Source: Symploca sp. SIO1C2 (lineage in GTDB: Bacteria; Cyanobacteriota; Cyanobacteriia; Cyanobacteriales; Coleofasciculaceae). From it: a stretch of 37,130 nucleotides of DNA. This document shows, in pieces, positions 6,556 to 17,900 of this stretch (its first letter is position 1; the number at the start of each line of letters is the position of its first letter). The notes beneath the pieces are model-generated. The model ran no database searches. It had not been told where the DNA came from and was given only the letters and a program-made list of their open reading frames with translations. Location of the stretch: the NCBI GenBank assembly GCA_010672925.1, contig JAAHFP010000051.1:4589-41718 (forward strand), read 5' to 3'. The translations under genes and the position numbers were made by a program.

Positions 6556-6598
6556 GTACGACACTCCTACACCTGCAACTAAGGATGGTAACAGACTA

Positions 6599-6940
6599 AC
6601 ATCAAACGATAACCCTCGATAAAGTTCTAATTGTTGATGCCGTAAGGCGGTGGGATCTACAAATAGCAATTATTGGGGAAATCCGGTGTAGTCGCACATT
6701 TTTTAATCCCGAATTGCGATCGCCAATTCCCACCGCCCGAATCGTAATGCCCTGGGATTGCAGGGTTTCCGGTACAGGTTGTAACCTACAAGCATATGAG
6801 TGACTATCGAAATCCCCCAATTGCGACAACCCTAATACGTGGAGGAGAACGGCGGATTCACAATTCCTGAGGCTCCCGACAGTGGCGCGATCGCTCGCTC
6901 TTTGGCGCTGAGTTTCTTTGAAAATAGTGTAAGGATTCAT
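6599..6940 (-). pseudogene. Degraded peroxiredoxin-like (AhpC/TSA-type) gene
   Basis: The frame starts [14 protein letters not shown] and shows the cyanobacterial peroxiredoxin-like family pattern (QLGDFDS.SYA.RLQP, then LQSQGITIRAVGIGDRNSGLK). At an A6 run near 6698 the frame shifts. In the new frame CDYTGFPQ, a stop, then LLFVDPTALRHQQLELYRGL continue the same family. Homology ends near 6599, where the secreted-protein segment begins. It thus has one frameshift, one in-frame stop and a lost 3' half. Such proteins have a thioredoxin fold. Family recognition is from memory of conserved motifs. Confidence 0.7.
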
Positions 6941-6983
6941 GGGTTGTTGCGAAATCGGAAACAAGATGCAATACCCTTGTGCA

Positions 6984-7091
6984 GGGCGGTTGAATAAAGA
7001 TGATTGGGATGGGTTATTGGCGATCGCTAAATCCCAGGTCAAAGAAGGCGCACATATGCTGGACGTAAACGCGGATTACGTCCGGCGTGAT
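6984..7091 (+). pseudogene. metH: Fragment of methionine synthase (metH), pterin-binding region
   Basis: Thirty-six residues, [20 protein letters not shown] then [16 protein letters not shown], match the conserved DWDGL...A.SQV.EGAH.LDVNVDYVGRDG stretch of the methyltetrahydrofolate-binding domain of cobalamin-dependent methionine synthase. Nothing before or after resembles the ~1200-aa enzyme. It is a tiny relic sitting head-to-head with the peroxiredoxin relic. Confidence 0.7.
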
Positions 7092-7132
7092 CATGTCAGC
7101 TTCGCAGTCAACCTAAAGTATCAAAAATTGTG

Positions 7133-7167
7133 CGATTAGCTTCGCTAGTGCCGTAAGCGATCGCAAC
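7133..7167. repeat. Dispersed repeat GCGATTAGCTTCGCTAGTGC
   Basis: The element runs from GCGATTAGC through TTCGCTAGTGCCGTAAGCGATCGC. A related copy is at 28286-28322. It lies just beyond the 3' end of the RTX gene and ends in a HIP1 octamer. Confidence 0.75.
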
Positions 7168-7174
7168 TTACCAC

Positions 7175-10100
7175 CTAAACCACTGTAAAATGACCACTAG
7201 TGATACCATCAGCTTGAACCCCACTAAGGATAGCTAACAGCTCACCAGTATCTTGAACCGTAATCAGAGTATCATTAATCTCAGCTCCCGTACCTTGAGT
7301 AATCAACAAATCATTGAAGGTTAACTCACCCGATAGACTCAGGAAGTCTAGGGTAATCTCAAAATCTCTAATTATGTCCAACCCAGATTGAGCAGTCAAC
7401 ACAAAGGTATCACTACCGCTGCCCCCTTCTAAAGTATCCCTACCCTGACCACCGTCGAGCAGATCATCCCCCATATTACCAATCAGTAGATCCGCTCCAT
7501 CTCCTCCTTCTAATGTATCGTTCCCGACCCCACCTCGGAGAATATCCTCTCCACCAAATCCCTGAAGCCAATCATTGCCCCCTTGAGCATTAATTACATC
7601 ATTAGACCGGTTAAATCCCTTGGTGATATTATCGAGGTCGTTGAGGAAGGTAACGGTATTACGACGCCAGACATGTCTTCGATCGAGATTAGCATTGAAG
7701 ACATCGATGCTGTCGGTAGCTTGTTCTTGTCCATCAAAGATCATATTACCTAACCAGCCAAAGCGACTACCGGGCTTGTTGAGATTTTCCATATCTTCGA
7801 GGGCAAAGTCCTCCAGGATAACCTGGGTGTTATCGATGCCCTCAAAATCAATTATCAGGTCACTGCCTACGCTCGTCAAAAGCAGGTTTTGGGCAATCAA
7901 CCCGGCACCGGTAAGTTTCAGGGTATCCATTTCGGCGATAACCGTTGGGGATGGGTTACCTCCCCTGCCTAAACCGCCAAAATCCGTGATGGTTTTCGTG
8001 CCGACCCCTTGTTGAATCACAAACTGGTCTTGGTTGCCGCCCCCGGTCAGGGTATCATTGCCTTGGTTTCCGAGCAGAATATTGCTGTGACCATTGCCTT
8101 CCAGGATATCGTTATAGATAGATCCTTCCAGATTTTCCACCCAGAGGAGAACATCTCCCGCTGCATCCCCAGCCGAACCGGTTCCTGTGGCTAGACTAGC
8201 GACGACACCGGTGGTAGAATTATAGTAGGAGACCGTGTCATTTCCCGTTCCTCCCTGGAGAGTATCGGCCCCAGCACCACCAACCAAAAAGTCTTTCCCG
8301 GCTTCTCCAGAAAGGAAGTTATCCTGACTATTGCCGATCAGGATATCACTAAAGTCAGAACCAATAGCATTTTCCAACAACAGGAGAGTATCGGTACTAC
8401 CATATCCATCCTGGGCTAGACCCGCTGCAATGGCAAACCCCGGTATCAGACTATCTGGGGTATCAGTGCGACTATAGCTATTGTCCTCATCGAGATTAAC
8501 AATTACGGAACCCGGTGCATAGAGATAACTAACGGTATCAATATCGACCCCACCATCAATCAAATCATGCCCCGCACCTCCATACAGGAGGTCATTGCCC
8601 AGGTATCCCAGGAGCACATCATCATCATCTCCTCCCTTCAGAGTATCAGCCCCTAGGCCACCTTGGAGCCAGTCATTCCCAGCTTCTCCCTTAAGGATGT
8701 CATCTCCTTCCCCTCCATCCAGAGTATCTAACCCGGTGCCACCTGTGAGGGAATCGTTGCCTAATTCCCCTTCTAGGAGATCATTGCCTTGATTGCCCCT
8801 AAGGGTATCATCTCCCTCTCCTCCCAGGAGTCGGTCATCGCCATCATCTCCCTGAAGTCGGTCATTACCGCTGTCCCCAGAGAGGAAGTCATCCCCCTCT
8901 CCTCCCCTCAAGGAATCGTCCTCTCCGCCACCATTGAGGGTATCATTACCTTGATTACCAGCTAAGGTGTCATTCCCTAAGCCACCGAAGAGTTCGTCAT
9001 CCCCAAGATTACCATTGAGGCGGTCCTGGTCTAGTCCTCCGAAGAGTACGTCATTACCTTCTCCTCCATTCAGGGTATCACGACCAATTTCGCCGTAGAG
9101 TAGGTCATTGTCTTCTCCCCCATTAAGTAGGTCATGCCCCTCTCCACCATAGATCCGGTCTTCTCCCCCTTCCCCTTCGAGGCGGTCATTTCCCGTTTCG
9201 CCCTCGATAGTGTCTTCCCCTGCACCACCATATATGGTATCGCGAGCATCCCCTCCTGCGAGGAAATCTGCACCGAGGTTGCCCAGTAGTTTATCCCTAC
9301 CATCACTACCAAAAATTACATCATTCCCCTCTCCCCCATCCAGGGTATCGTCTCCCTCTCCCCCATCTAGGGTGTCATCGTCCCCTGCCCCAAACAGAGT
9401 ATCGTTACCTTCTCCCCCCAGCAGGCTATCGAAACCCTCACCACCATCGAGTTGATCATTACCGGCTTGCCCTTCGAGGGAATCATTGCCTTGACTCCCT
9501 TCCAGTACATCATTACCTTGACCCCCTTCCAGGGCATCATTACCCAAGCCTCCGATGAGGGTATCCCGGTGGTTACCACCCCGGAGTTGGTCATCGTCCC
9601 CACCTCCGGCTAAATAGTCTCGACCATCACCACCATTGAGTAAATCATTCCCCGCTTCCCCGTAGAGTCGGTCATCCCCGGTGGAACCAGCCAAGCGATC
9701 GCGTCCTGCTCCACCATAGATGGTATCATTGCCACTACGACCATCTAGCAAGTCATCACCAGCAAGTCCCCACAGGATATTATGGAACTGATCTCCAAAC
9801 AGGCGATCGCGATGGCCAGAACCTTCTAGATTTTCGATAGAATGGTAGATATCTCCCCTCGCATCACCGGTAGCCCCGCGACCAGTGGTAAGATTGGCGA
9901 TGACACCGGTAGCAGCGGTAATATAGGATGCCGTATCTCGACCACTGCCGCCATTGAGACTATCAGCACCACTACCGCCAACCAGTCGGTCTTGGCCTGC
10001 TTCCCCAAATAGGGTATCATCTCCCCCATTGCCATAGACTAGATCATTCCCGGCTCTTGCTTCTACCAAGTCATGACCATCACCCGCCGCGATCGCGTTA

Positions 10101-11491
10101 TCTTGCTCATTGCCAATAATGGTATCGTTAAAGTTAGAGCCAACAACGTTTTCAATATTTAAGAGTCGGTCTCTTCCCCCAAAACCGTCTGTAGCCCGGT
10201 GATTCTCCAAATCAACTTTAACTGCACCAGGGTCACGACGATAGCTAACGGTGTCAATACCAATACCACCATCCAGGGTATCCCGGCCCTCATTACCAAT
10301 TAGTAAATCATTGCCTGCTTGAGCTAAGAGGCGATTATTGGTACTGTTGCCGATGAGAACATCATCAAATTCGGAGCCAGTGATATTCTCTAAATTTTGC
10401 AGTGTATCTATAGTACCAAAACCATCAGCCGCTGATCCAGCAGCTACAACAAATCCCGGTTCCAGGTCAAAAGCACTACTCGGATTACTATAGTCAGAGG
10501 TTTCGTCAAGATTGACTACTACACCGCTAGATGAGTTTTCGTAGGTAACCCGATCAACTCCTTCTCCTCCATCGATGAAGTCGTTACCTTCACCACCATC
10601 CAGGGTATCATTACCCTTTGCACCATCTAGGGTGTCATTACCCGCTTCTCCCAATAGTCGGTCATTTCCTGTTTCTCCCAGAAGGAGGTCATCTCCCTCA
10701 CCACCATTGAGGGTATCGTTACCTTCACCACCATCCAGGATATCCTTACCAGCTTCTCCAAATAGTCGGTCATTCCCTGCTTCTCCCTTAAGCAAGTCAT
10801 CCTCATCACCACCGAAAAGCCGGTCATCTCCCTGTCCCCCCTCCAGGGTATCGTTTCCTGCTTCACCATAGAGGGTATCTCTGCCCTTGCCACCATCCAG
10901 CAGGTCATTTCCTGCACCACCGAATAACTTGTCTTTACCCTCTGCTCCAACTAGAACATCATTTCCTGCACCACCGGAGAGGGTATCATTATCAGTCTCC
11001 CCTAACAGGGTATCATCTCCAGTACCACCCTGGAGCAGGTCATTACCACTTCCCCCCTGCAACTCATCATGTCCTGCATCCCCTGCCAAGGTATCATTGC
11101 CTGCTTTGCCCGCTAACAGGTCATTGTCTTCCCCTCCCTGAAGCAGGTCATTGCCATTACCGCCATTGAGACTATCGTTACCGGCTTCCCCTTGGAGGGT
11201 ATCATTATGGTCACCGCCTTTGAGAGTATCATTGCCCTCACCGCCTAGCAATGTATCCCTACCAGTACCACCATAGAGGGAATCATGTCCTGCTTGTCCT
11301 AGTAAAAGGTCATTGCCACTGCCACCATTGAGGGTGTCATCTCCACCATAGCCATCAAGGGTGTCGTTGCCACCACGACCAAAGATTTTATCATCACCAG
11401 CTCCCCCATCAAGTTGGTTGTTTCGAGAATTACCGAATAAAGAGACACCGACGGTTAAGCCTGGATTGTTATTGTTATTAGTTTCTACCAT
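7175..11491 (-). CDS. Large RTX calcium-binding repeat protein, 1438 aa
   Basis: The protein is built almost entirely of haemolysin-type nonapeptides (GGxGxDxLx), which bind Ca2+ and fold as parallel beta-rolls after export. Several blocks are separated by longer modules of the type [14 protein letters not shown]... [20 protein letters not shown], at around residues 318-385, 412-460, 518-560, 995-1055 and 1087-1130. Residues ~1150-1260 form a non-repeat domain ([33 protein letters not shown]). A short RTX block and a terminal DTFVL...[15 protein letters not shown] region follow, typical of a type I secretion end. There is no N-terminal signal peptide. AGGAG lies just before the ATG. No enzymatic domain or secretion transporter is seen nearby. 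It lies downstream of the giant gene on the same strand, across a 453-bp gap. Likely an extracellular or cell-surface protein; function unknown. Confidence 0.9.
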   Translation of the reverse strand: MVETNNNNNPGLTVGVSLFGNSRNNQLDGGAGDDKIFGRGGNDTLDGYGGDDTLNGGSGNDLLLGQAGHDSLYGGTGRDTLLGGEGNDTLKGGDHNDTLQGEAGNDSLNGGNGNDLLQGGEDNDLLAGKAGNDTLAGDAGHDELQGGSGNDLLQGGTGDDTLLGETDNDTLSGGAGNDVLVGAEGKDKLFGGAGNDLLDGGKGRDTLYGEAGNDTLEGGQGDDRLFGGDEDDLLKGEAGNDRLFGEAGKDILDGGEGNDTLNGGEGDDLLLGETGNDRLLGEAGNDTLDGAKGNDTLDGGEGNDFIDGGEGVDRVTYENSSSGVVVNLDETSDYSNPSSAFDLEPGFVVAAGSAADGFGTIDTLQNLENITGSEFDDVLIGNSTNNRLLAQAGNDLLIGNEGRDTLDGGIGIDTVSYRRDPGAVKVDLENHRATDGFGGRDRLLNIENVVGSNFNDTIIGNEQDNAIAAGDGHDLVEARAGNDLVYGNGGDDTLFGEAGQDRLVGGSGADSLNGGSGRDTASYITAATGVIANLTTGRGATGDARGDIYHSIENLEGSGHRDRLFGDQFHNILWGLAGDDLLDGRSGNDTIYGGAGRDRLAGSTGDDRLYGEAGNDLLNGGDGRDYLAGGGDDDQLRGGNHRDTLIGGLGNDALEGGQGNDVLEGSQGNDSLEGQAGNDQLDGGEGFDSLLGGEGNDTLFGAGDDDTLDGGEGDDTLDGGEGNDVIFGSDGRDKLLGNLGADFLAGGDARDTIYGGAGEDTIEGETGNDRLEGEGGEDRIYGGEGHDLLNGGEDNDLLYGEIGRDTLNGGEGNDVLFGGLDQDRLNGNLGDDELFGGLGNDTLAGNQGNDTLNGGGEDDSLRGGEGDDFLSGDSGNDRLQGDDGDDRLLGGEGDDTLRGNQGNDLLEGELGNDSLTGGTGLDTLDGGEGDDILKGEAGNDWLQGGLGADTLKGGDDDDVLLGYLGNDLLYGGAGHDLIDGGVDIDTVSYLYAPGSVIVNLDEDNSYSRTDTPDSLIPGFAIAAGLAQDGYGSTDTLLLLENAIGSDFSDILIGNSQDNFLSGEAGKDFLVGGAGADTLQGGTGNDTVSYYNSTTGVVASLATGTGSAGDAAGDVLLWVENLEGSIYNDILEGNGHSNILLGNQGNDTLTGGGNQDQFVIQQGVGTKTITDFGGLGRGGNPSPTVIAEMDTLKLTGAGLIAQNLLLTSVGSDLIIDFEGIDNTQVILEDFALEDMENLNKPGSRFGWLGNMIFDGQEQATDSIDVFNANLDRRHVWRRNTVTFLNDLDNITKGFNRSNDVINAQGGNDWLQGFGGEDILRGGVGNDTLEGGDGADLLIGNMGDDLLDGGQGRDTLEGGSGSDTFVLTAQSGLDIIRDFEITLDFLSLSGELTFNDLLITQGTGAEINDTLITVQDTGELLAILSGVQADGITSGHFTVV

Positions 11492-11524
11492 TGTCTTCTC
11501 CTAGATTAAAGTTATTTGTATGTA

Positions 11525-11566
11525 GGGAATTGGGAATTGGGAACAGGGAATTGGGAATTGGGGAAT
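11525..11566 (-). repeat. STRR, GGGAATT heptamers
   Basis: Five near-perfect GGGAATT units with one variant (GGGAACA) lie ~35 bases upstream of the RTX start codon. The reverse complement AATTCCC is the heptamer translated inside the CHAT gene at 30897-30959. Confidence 0.85.
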
Positions 11567-11602
11567 GTCATCAAAATCAAAAACCGGATGGGATGTATGT
11601 AG

Positions 11603-11667
11603 GGGCGAAGCATTTGGGCGACAATTTATCGACGAGACCCAAGTCGTAATATCCAAATGCTTCGCCC
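11603..11667. repeat. Long hairpin with 15-bp perfect stem
   Basis: GGGCGAAGCATTTGG (11603-11617) pairs perfectly with CCAAATGCTTCGCCC (11653-11667) across a 35-base loop. It shares the GGGGCG outer arm with the short hairpin family. A second imperfect copy is at 11835-11897. Confidence 0.8.
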
Positions 11668-11834
11668 TCCGACAGTTGGCAAATCAAACCAACCAACCCC
11701 CAACCCCTCCTGGGAGGGGAGATAGTTTACTTTCAGGTGGTGAAATATTTTCATCGGGACTGCTTCCTGCTTTCCTAGTATTAGGGCGTGTCGTCAAGTT
11801 GCCGGAGGGCGTTTGCGTAGAATGGTGCGTAGCA

Positions 11835-11897
11835 GCAAAGCATTTGGATTGCATCATTTGGGTCGGATCGAGGAATTATCGCCCAAATGCTTCGCCC
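11835..11897. repeat. Second copy of the AAGCATTTGG hairpin
   Basis: GCAAAGCATTTGG (11835-11847) pairs with CCAAATGCTTCGCCC (11883-11897) with one mismatch. It lies ~50 bases downstream of the 4950-aa gene's stop and may act as a terminator, although no T-run follows. Confidence 0.7.
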
Positions 11898-11936
11898 GTA
11901 CATCCGTACATCCGTACATCCGTACATCCGTACATC
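11897..11936 (+). repeat. Octamer tandem repeat, five copies of CGTACATC
   Basis: Five exact copies of CGTACATC start at the end of the hairpin arm and reach to nine bases before the stop codon of the giant gene. It is an eight-base unit, unlike the seven-base units elsewhere. Confidence 0.9.
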
Positions 11937-11944
11937 CACACGTC

Positions 11945-14900
11945 CTAACCGTTAACGTTAACTATGTCCTCATCCGTACTATTAAGAACCTCATCATCAG
12001 CATCGACTTCCAGCCAATCGAAGCCTTCCCCTCCGTCGAGGATATTCTTGCCAATGCCACCTTCAAGGTAGTCATCTCCATCACTACCGTTTAATTGGTC
12101 ATTCCCCTCAGCACCATAAAGGGCATCATTTCCTATACCTCCGTCGAGGAGGTCATCCCCTTTGCCTCCATCCAAGTCATCATCCCCGGCTTCGCCGTAG
12201 AGGTTATCTGCCCCTAGACCACCCAGCAGCAAGTCAATACCATCACCGCCGTGGAGTTCATCCTCACCGGCATCCCCTGCGAGAACATCATTCCCCTCGC
12301 CTCCCATCAGGATGTCGTTACCATCACCTCCCTCGATAGTGTCGTCATCGGCTGCACCTAACAGCAAATCGTTATCCACACCACCATTGAGGGCATCATT
12401 ACCAATGCCACCGTCGAGGATATCTTCCCCTTGGGAGCCATTGAGGTCATCATCCCCTGCACCACCCATTAGCTGGTCATCACCCTGCTGTCCATCAAGG
12501 AAATCATTACCTTGTTGACCATCCAATAGGTCATTGCCAAGATTGCCTAATAACAAGTCATCCCCTGTTCCACCAAAGACTGTATCCTTACCATTGCCTC
12601 CGTTGAAGCTATCGTTACCACCACCAAGATTTACCAGGGAGTTGCCGTAATTTCCTGGTAGGGTAATAGTATCGTTGTCATTACCCCCAGCAAATTCTAC
12701 GACTTCTGAGTTATTTGCGATCGCGCCTAGAATAGCAATGTTACTGCCAACGCCAGTATCCGCATCTCCATAATCTCCTTGGATAAAGACCTCTTCCGTT
12801 GCCTGAATTGTGGCACTTGGTCCAAGGTGAATATCATCACCAGATAACAAGGTTACTGAACCATCCAGGGCTGTAATGGTAGCACCATCTCTCATGATCA
12901 GGTCTTCACCAGTAGCCTGAGAATCTGCAACGGTGAGACGGATATCACCAAAAGCGGAAGTGGCTCGGCGTACATCCAACCTACCATTAATTTCTGTTAG
13001 GTCGATGTTGTTACCGGTGATTACATCTAGTTGTCCGTTGGCAAGAATATCGGTGTTACCGATAAGGTTAGTGTCGCTATCTCCCGCATCGATGATAATG
13101 TCACCACCAGCTCTGATTAAATCGAAATCATAGGTGCTAGTTTGGGGCTGTCCATTACCATCAATACCCTGCTGAATCTTTAAGTCCACATCCTCGGTTT
13201 CTGAAGAAATAAGCCCAGCATTAATGGTTAATGGCTGGTCATCTCGAAGAATTCCTTGGAGATCCAGATACACTGCTTCCTCTGCACTAGCATTGAGTGA
13301 GGTATCGAGGGGGAGGGTCGGGTCAAGAAGTTTGTCATTACTCAAACCAAAGCCTTCCCCAGTAGCGTAGTTTTGTATCAACCGAGCATTAATCCGGTCA
13401 TCAATAGTACCGATACCACCTTGATTACTAACAAGTTCCAATGCTCTGGTTTCGATTACTGCATCGGGACCAGTGGAAAGTATATTGCCACCAGTATTAA
13501 CTATGCGGGTAGTATCGTGGGGATTTTCGATCAGACCATTGAGAATAACATCAGAATCACTGTGGTTTTGGATGTCGATTAAGGTAGGAGCTAATAAGCG
13601 AGGAAGTTTAATTATGTCTTTTGGGTCTTTTGGGTCTTTTTCAAAAACATCTTTTCGCTCTCCTGGTTTTGCTCCCTCAATCATGATGGTGGGAACAGTC
13701 TTATTGATGACATCGATATCATTGATAATCAAATCTTTCTCGGAATGGTTAATAATGGTGACGCTATCGTAGTTTTCTTGGAATCTGGGATTACCTTTAA
13801 TTACTCCGACTCCTATATTTTCCGGAAGGTCTGAAATACTGAAGGTTGCTTCCATCAAATCATCATTCAAGATGTCATTAACAATGATATCTTCTGCCTC
13901 AACTAGACCTAGAGTTTCGCCATCAGTATCAATAATGTCAACATTATGAGCACAGATAACTTCACCATGAGCGTTTATTATCAGCTCCGGATCTGGTTCT
14001 GCACTGAGTATGGAATTAAAGTCAATTGTTCGGTCATAATTCAAGCTTTCTGATTTATTCTCATCAATGAAAACAAAGGGACCTGCTTCTCGTTTATCTG
14101 GCTCAGTTATGTGATTATCCCCGCTTGTATTTGTTTTGGCCTCAACCAATAGTTTTGGAGTCTTGATTTTAGAACCAGGGTTAGTGAATACCTTTGCGGA
14201 AAGATCTTGTTGGTTCATCGCTTTAACATTACCGCCTCCAGCAAAGGCAAAAACTTCTCCCTTCGCCTTCACTTTGGAAGCGATATTGTCGTTAAGTGCA
14301 CTGAGATTAACTTCATTGAGACCAGAAACACTGGCATTATTTTCTAGCCTCACCTCTGAGCGAGCATTATCAAAATTGAAATTGGATTCGACTTCAACGC
14401 CAGCTCCAATACCACCTGCTGTAGCTTTAGAATTGAGGTTTACATTAAGATTTTTAGTTTGAGATTTGAGGGTTACAGTGTTACCCACCAAATCAGCACC
14501 GCTATCAACTTTTACCTGGGTAAGTGAAGAACCATTGGAGAAATTGATGAAAGCATTAGAACCGCCTCCTGCGCCAGCTCCCAAACTCGACACTTTTGAA
14601 TTAACATTGGTATCTGTTGTCAGTGCTTCAATGACTAAATCTCCTTCAGTTGGAGTATCTAAATTTTGAGCTTTGGTCTGGATCTGTGCATCTTTTCCAA
14701 CGCTGGCAAGACTTTGATAGTCGAGATTCAGTTTGTTGTTAGAAAGTGCAATGCCAATACCGCCAACTCCTTTAGCTTCCGATGAAGAGGACAGGTCTTG
14801 AGAGGCTTGAGATGATAGTTTGAATGTACCTCGTGCTTGAATGGCAGCTTTCTCGCCAATGGTAGCTTTACTTTTGTTGTCAACAGATACATCCGTATCT

Positions 14901-17900
14901 CCGTTGCCGCCAGTTCCAAGTCCTCCTGCAAAGTTACGAGAGGTGGCGGTTGCCAGGTTGAAGGAAGTAGCACCAATGGTAATGTTGTTACCGGCTAAGG
15001 TTACCCCATCGCCAATCGTAGTGCCAGTGTTAACAGTTGAGGAAACCTTGGTCTCTGCATTAGAGGCTCCAAATATATTGCCACTAGAAGAGTCAGCAAC
15101 GGCTTTAGCAATACCGTTACCTCCGGGAGCATTTGCCAATGCTAAGGCACCCCCTGCACCTTCAAGTTGATGGTTAGCACCATTAGCGTCAGAACGGTCT
15201 AACTCATGGTAGATACTAAAAGCATCGTTTTCAGATATGTCTGAGGTATTCAAGTCAACTCCCTCAAGACCAATACTGTGTTCGACCGTGAGTCCTGTGG
15301 TATCAAGATTGATGTAGTTACCCAAAAGAGCATCTTGTTGAGTTGCTGCCAATCTCAACTGATTACCATTGACTTGGACTGCATAATAAGTATTGCCATC
15401 AATCAAACCTGTAATTGGACGTTTACTAGATGCGGTAATGAATTGATTGCCGGGAAGGTCTGATTCCGTCAGATCGATGACTTTTGGTTGAGGATTACCA
15501 TTATTATCCTCTGCTGTGGCATCAGCTAAGGATGCTGCTAATTGGAACTTGCTATCATTGATTCTGACAATATAGTAAGTTTGCCCATTGATTAAGCCAC
15601 CAATCGGCTCAATGTCTGTTTCATAAAGAATAGCATCACCGGTGTTGAAGTTATGAGTTGGTTTGTCGTCACCTGTAATGCCTTCGCCAATATCAATGAT
15701 ATTAGAGTTGTAATCAATTTGATTAGCTGCAAAGAAATTATCGGGTTCAGGAGCTCGGTAAGTTAGGGCATCTCCAGTCTGGAAACCGTGGTTGTTCACT
15801 GTAAGAGCTGAGTTGATGACAGTAGATGGAGTAAAATTTCTGGGATCAAGAGTAGCCCCTTGTAGAGTTTCCGTCAGCTTAATTGTGGTTTCATCAATTA
15901 CCCTGAGAAAGTAAGTTTGTCCACTCACTAATCCGCCCAGCGTTGCACCACTACCATTGTCATAAACGACTTGATCTCCCGTGACAAAGGCATGGGGTTG
16001 TACAAAGGTAATCGTGTCTTTAGCATCATCGATTTGAGCTCCAGTAAACTCTGCTCCTAACCGCACTGTTTGATCATCAATGCGAATAACACTGTAGGTT
16101 CGCTCGTTTTCTAAACCACCGATGCTATTGCCTCCATTGTTGTTATAAACTATCTGATCACCAGAGATTAAACCGTGATTCTGGGTGAGGGTAATAGTAT
16201 CAGGATTATTGGCATTGTTATCAACATTAGCTAAGTCGAAAGTGCCATCATTAACCTCTACTTCTTGACCATGAGTTGACTGTACATCGATATCTCCGCC
16301 TGCGTTAATCGAGACTTCTGGGTTGATAGCAGCAGAAACTGTTGCCTTCCGAGTAGTTTCCACTTCCACAACGCCAACATCAATTAAGCCTCCTCCTTTA
16401 CCGGAACCAGTAGCACCGGCATCTGTTTGGGCATTGGCTTGGACAATGACATTTCCTGTGGTAGTAATATCGGTACTGTTAATGCCATCACCAATGCTTG
16501 CGTTGGTTGTTGTTGTCGTTGTTGCTTCTACTACTGGATTGCGTCCACTAATAGCTGCCGCAGTGAAGACTTTATTATTAGTTTCCGACAAACCCACCGC
16601 ATTAGCACTAACACTCAAATTCTTGGCTTGGATCACCGCACCATCCATAGTTGCTTCCACTGTACCACCAGCGTTTGCTATTGCTGAAGTGAATCCCACA
16701 CTACCTAAAATCGCCCCAGAGAAACCTTCAACATTGGTTATTGCTTTATTGCTACCGTTGGCACTGAGGGCAAGATCACCATCAGTGTTGATAGTCGTAC
16801 CTGCTCCCACGGTAGCGGATACGTTGGCGTTAGCTTCTGCCTTGGCATTAGCACCGATAGCAGAAAGACCTATAGAACCAGCGGAGGGATTCGCTTTGGC
16901 AAATGCGGCTTCTCCTCCTTCGTTGTGTATGGCTTGGATAACTATATTTCCACCGGCATCAATATTGGCATTTTGACCAATAGCAGCGTTAACTTCAGGG
17001 GTCATTGTTGCGATTGATTCAGAAACTCCGATAGATACTCCACCTAAGGAAAGTCCTTTAGCTTCTGTCCTGGTCTGGGTCTTAGAAGTCGATAGAATAT
17101 TGATGTCATTGGCGACAGCAATGTTTGCCCCATTGCCAATGGCCGCTTCAATGGTAGGATTTACCTTTGATTTAGCACTGGCACCAACCAAACTACCACC
17201 GATTCCGGCGGCCACAGCCAATGTGGTTGCCTCAGAGGAAACGGTAGAATTGGCAGCGATATTAATATCATTAACAGTCCCATTACCTTGGCCAATATTC
17301 ACATCACCAAGATATGCTCTCGTCGAACCTTCTACATTAGCCCTAGCGATTGCAGCTCCCGCTGCAAATCCTAGCCCAGCACTAGCACCAGTACTTTCAG
17401 CCTTAAGAGTTTGTTCAGCGTCGGCAGTCACTTGTAGCGTATCAGCTTGGGAAATATTAGCACCATCATCAATGTAGGCGGCTTGATTGCTCTTCTCATT
17501 GAAAATAACAACCTGCGCTCCCAAACTTACTAATCCCCCAGTACCAACAAATCCTTGACCATCTAAAGTCTCATTGAATTGAGTTGCTACAGTAATGTCA
17601 TCACCTGCGGCCACAGTAGCAGAGTTGTCAATATAAGCCTGGGTATTTTCAGCAATATTAGTTACAGCTACAGAACCACCGAAGCCCACAATGCCAACAG
17701 CACCAGAACCTACGGTAACATCAAAATCCAGATTTTCTTTAGCCCTGATTCCAATATCCTCACCAGCATTAACCACTGCACCGCTACCAATAAAAGCACT
17801 AGTTCCACCAGGTACATTAGTCTGGTTAACTGCATTGCTCACCTGATTCTTCGGTGTGTTATCAGCAGCATCGGTTCTAGTATCACTAATAGCATCTGCT

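Larger units (their letters stand above)
11492..11944. other. Repeat-filled spacer between the two giant genes
   Basis: This 453-bp gap holds a GGGAATT heptamer array, two long hairpins with an AAGCATTTGG core, and an octamer array. The open frame at 11565-11948 crosses all of these and is not believable as a gene. The hairpins could end transcription of the 4950-aa gene. A promoter for the RTX gene should lie near 11500-11600, but no clear -10 is seen. Confidence 0.6.

Noticed and set aside
7620-11141. Plus-strand open frames rich in Ser and Pro within the RTX gene
   Set aside because: They are the complement of the RTX nonapeptide repeats and have no ribosome sites or family features.
11565-11948. 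A 127-codon frame between the giant genes
   Set aside because: It crosses two hairpins, a repeat and the octamer array, and contains repeated peptides from them (HPYIRTSV).
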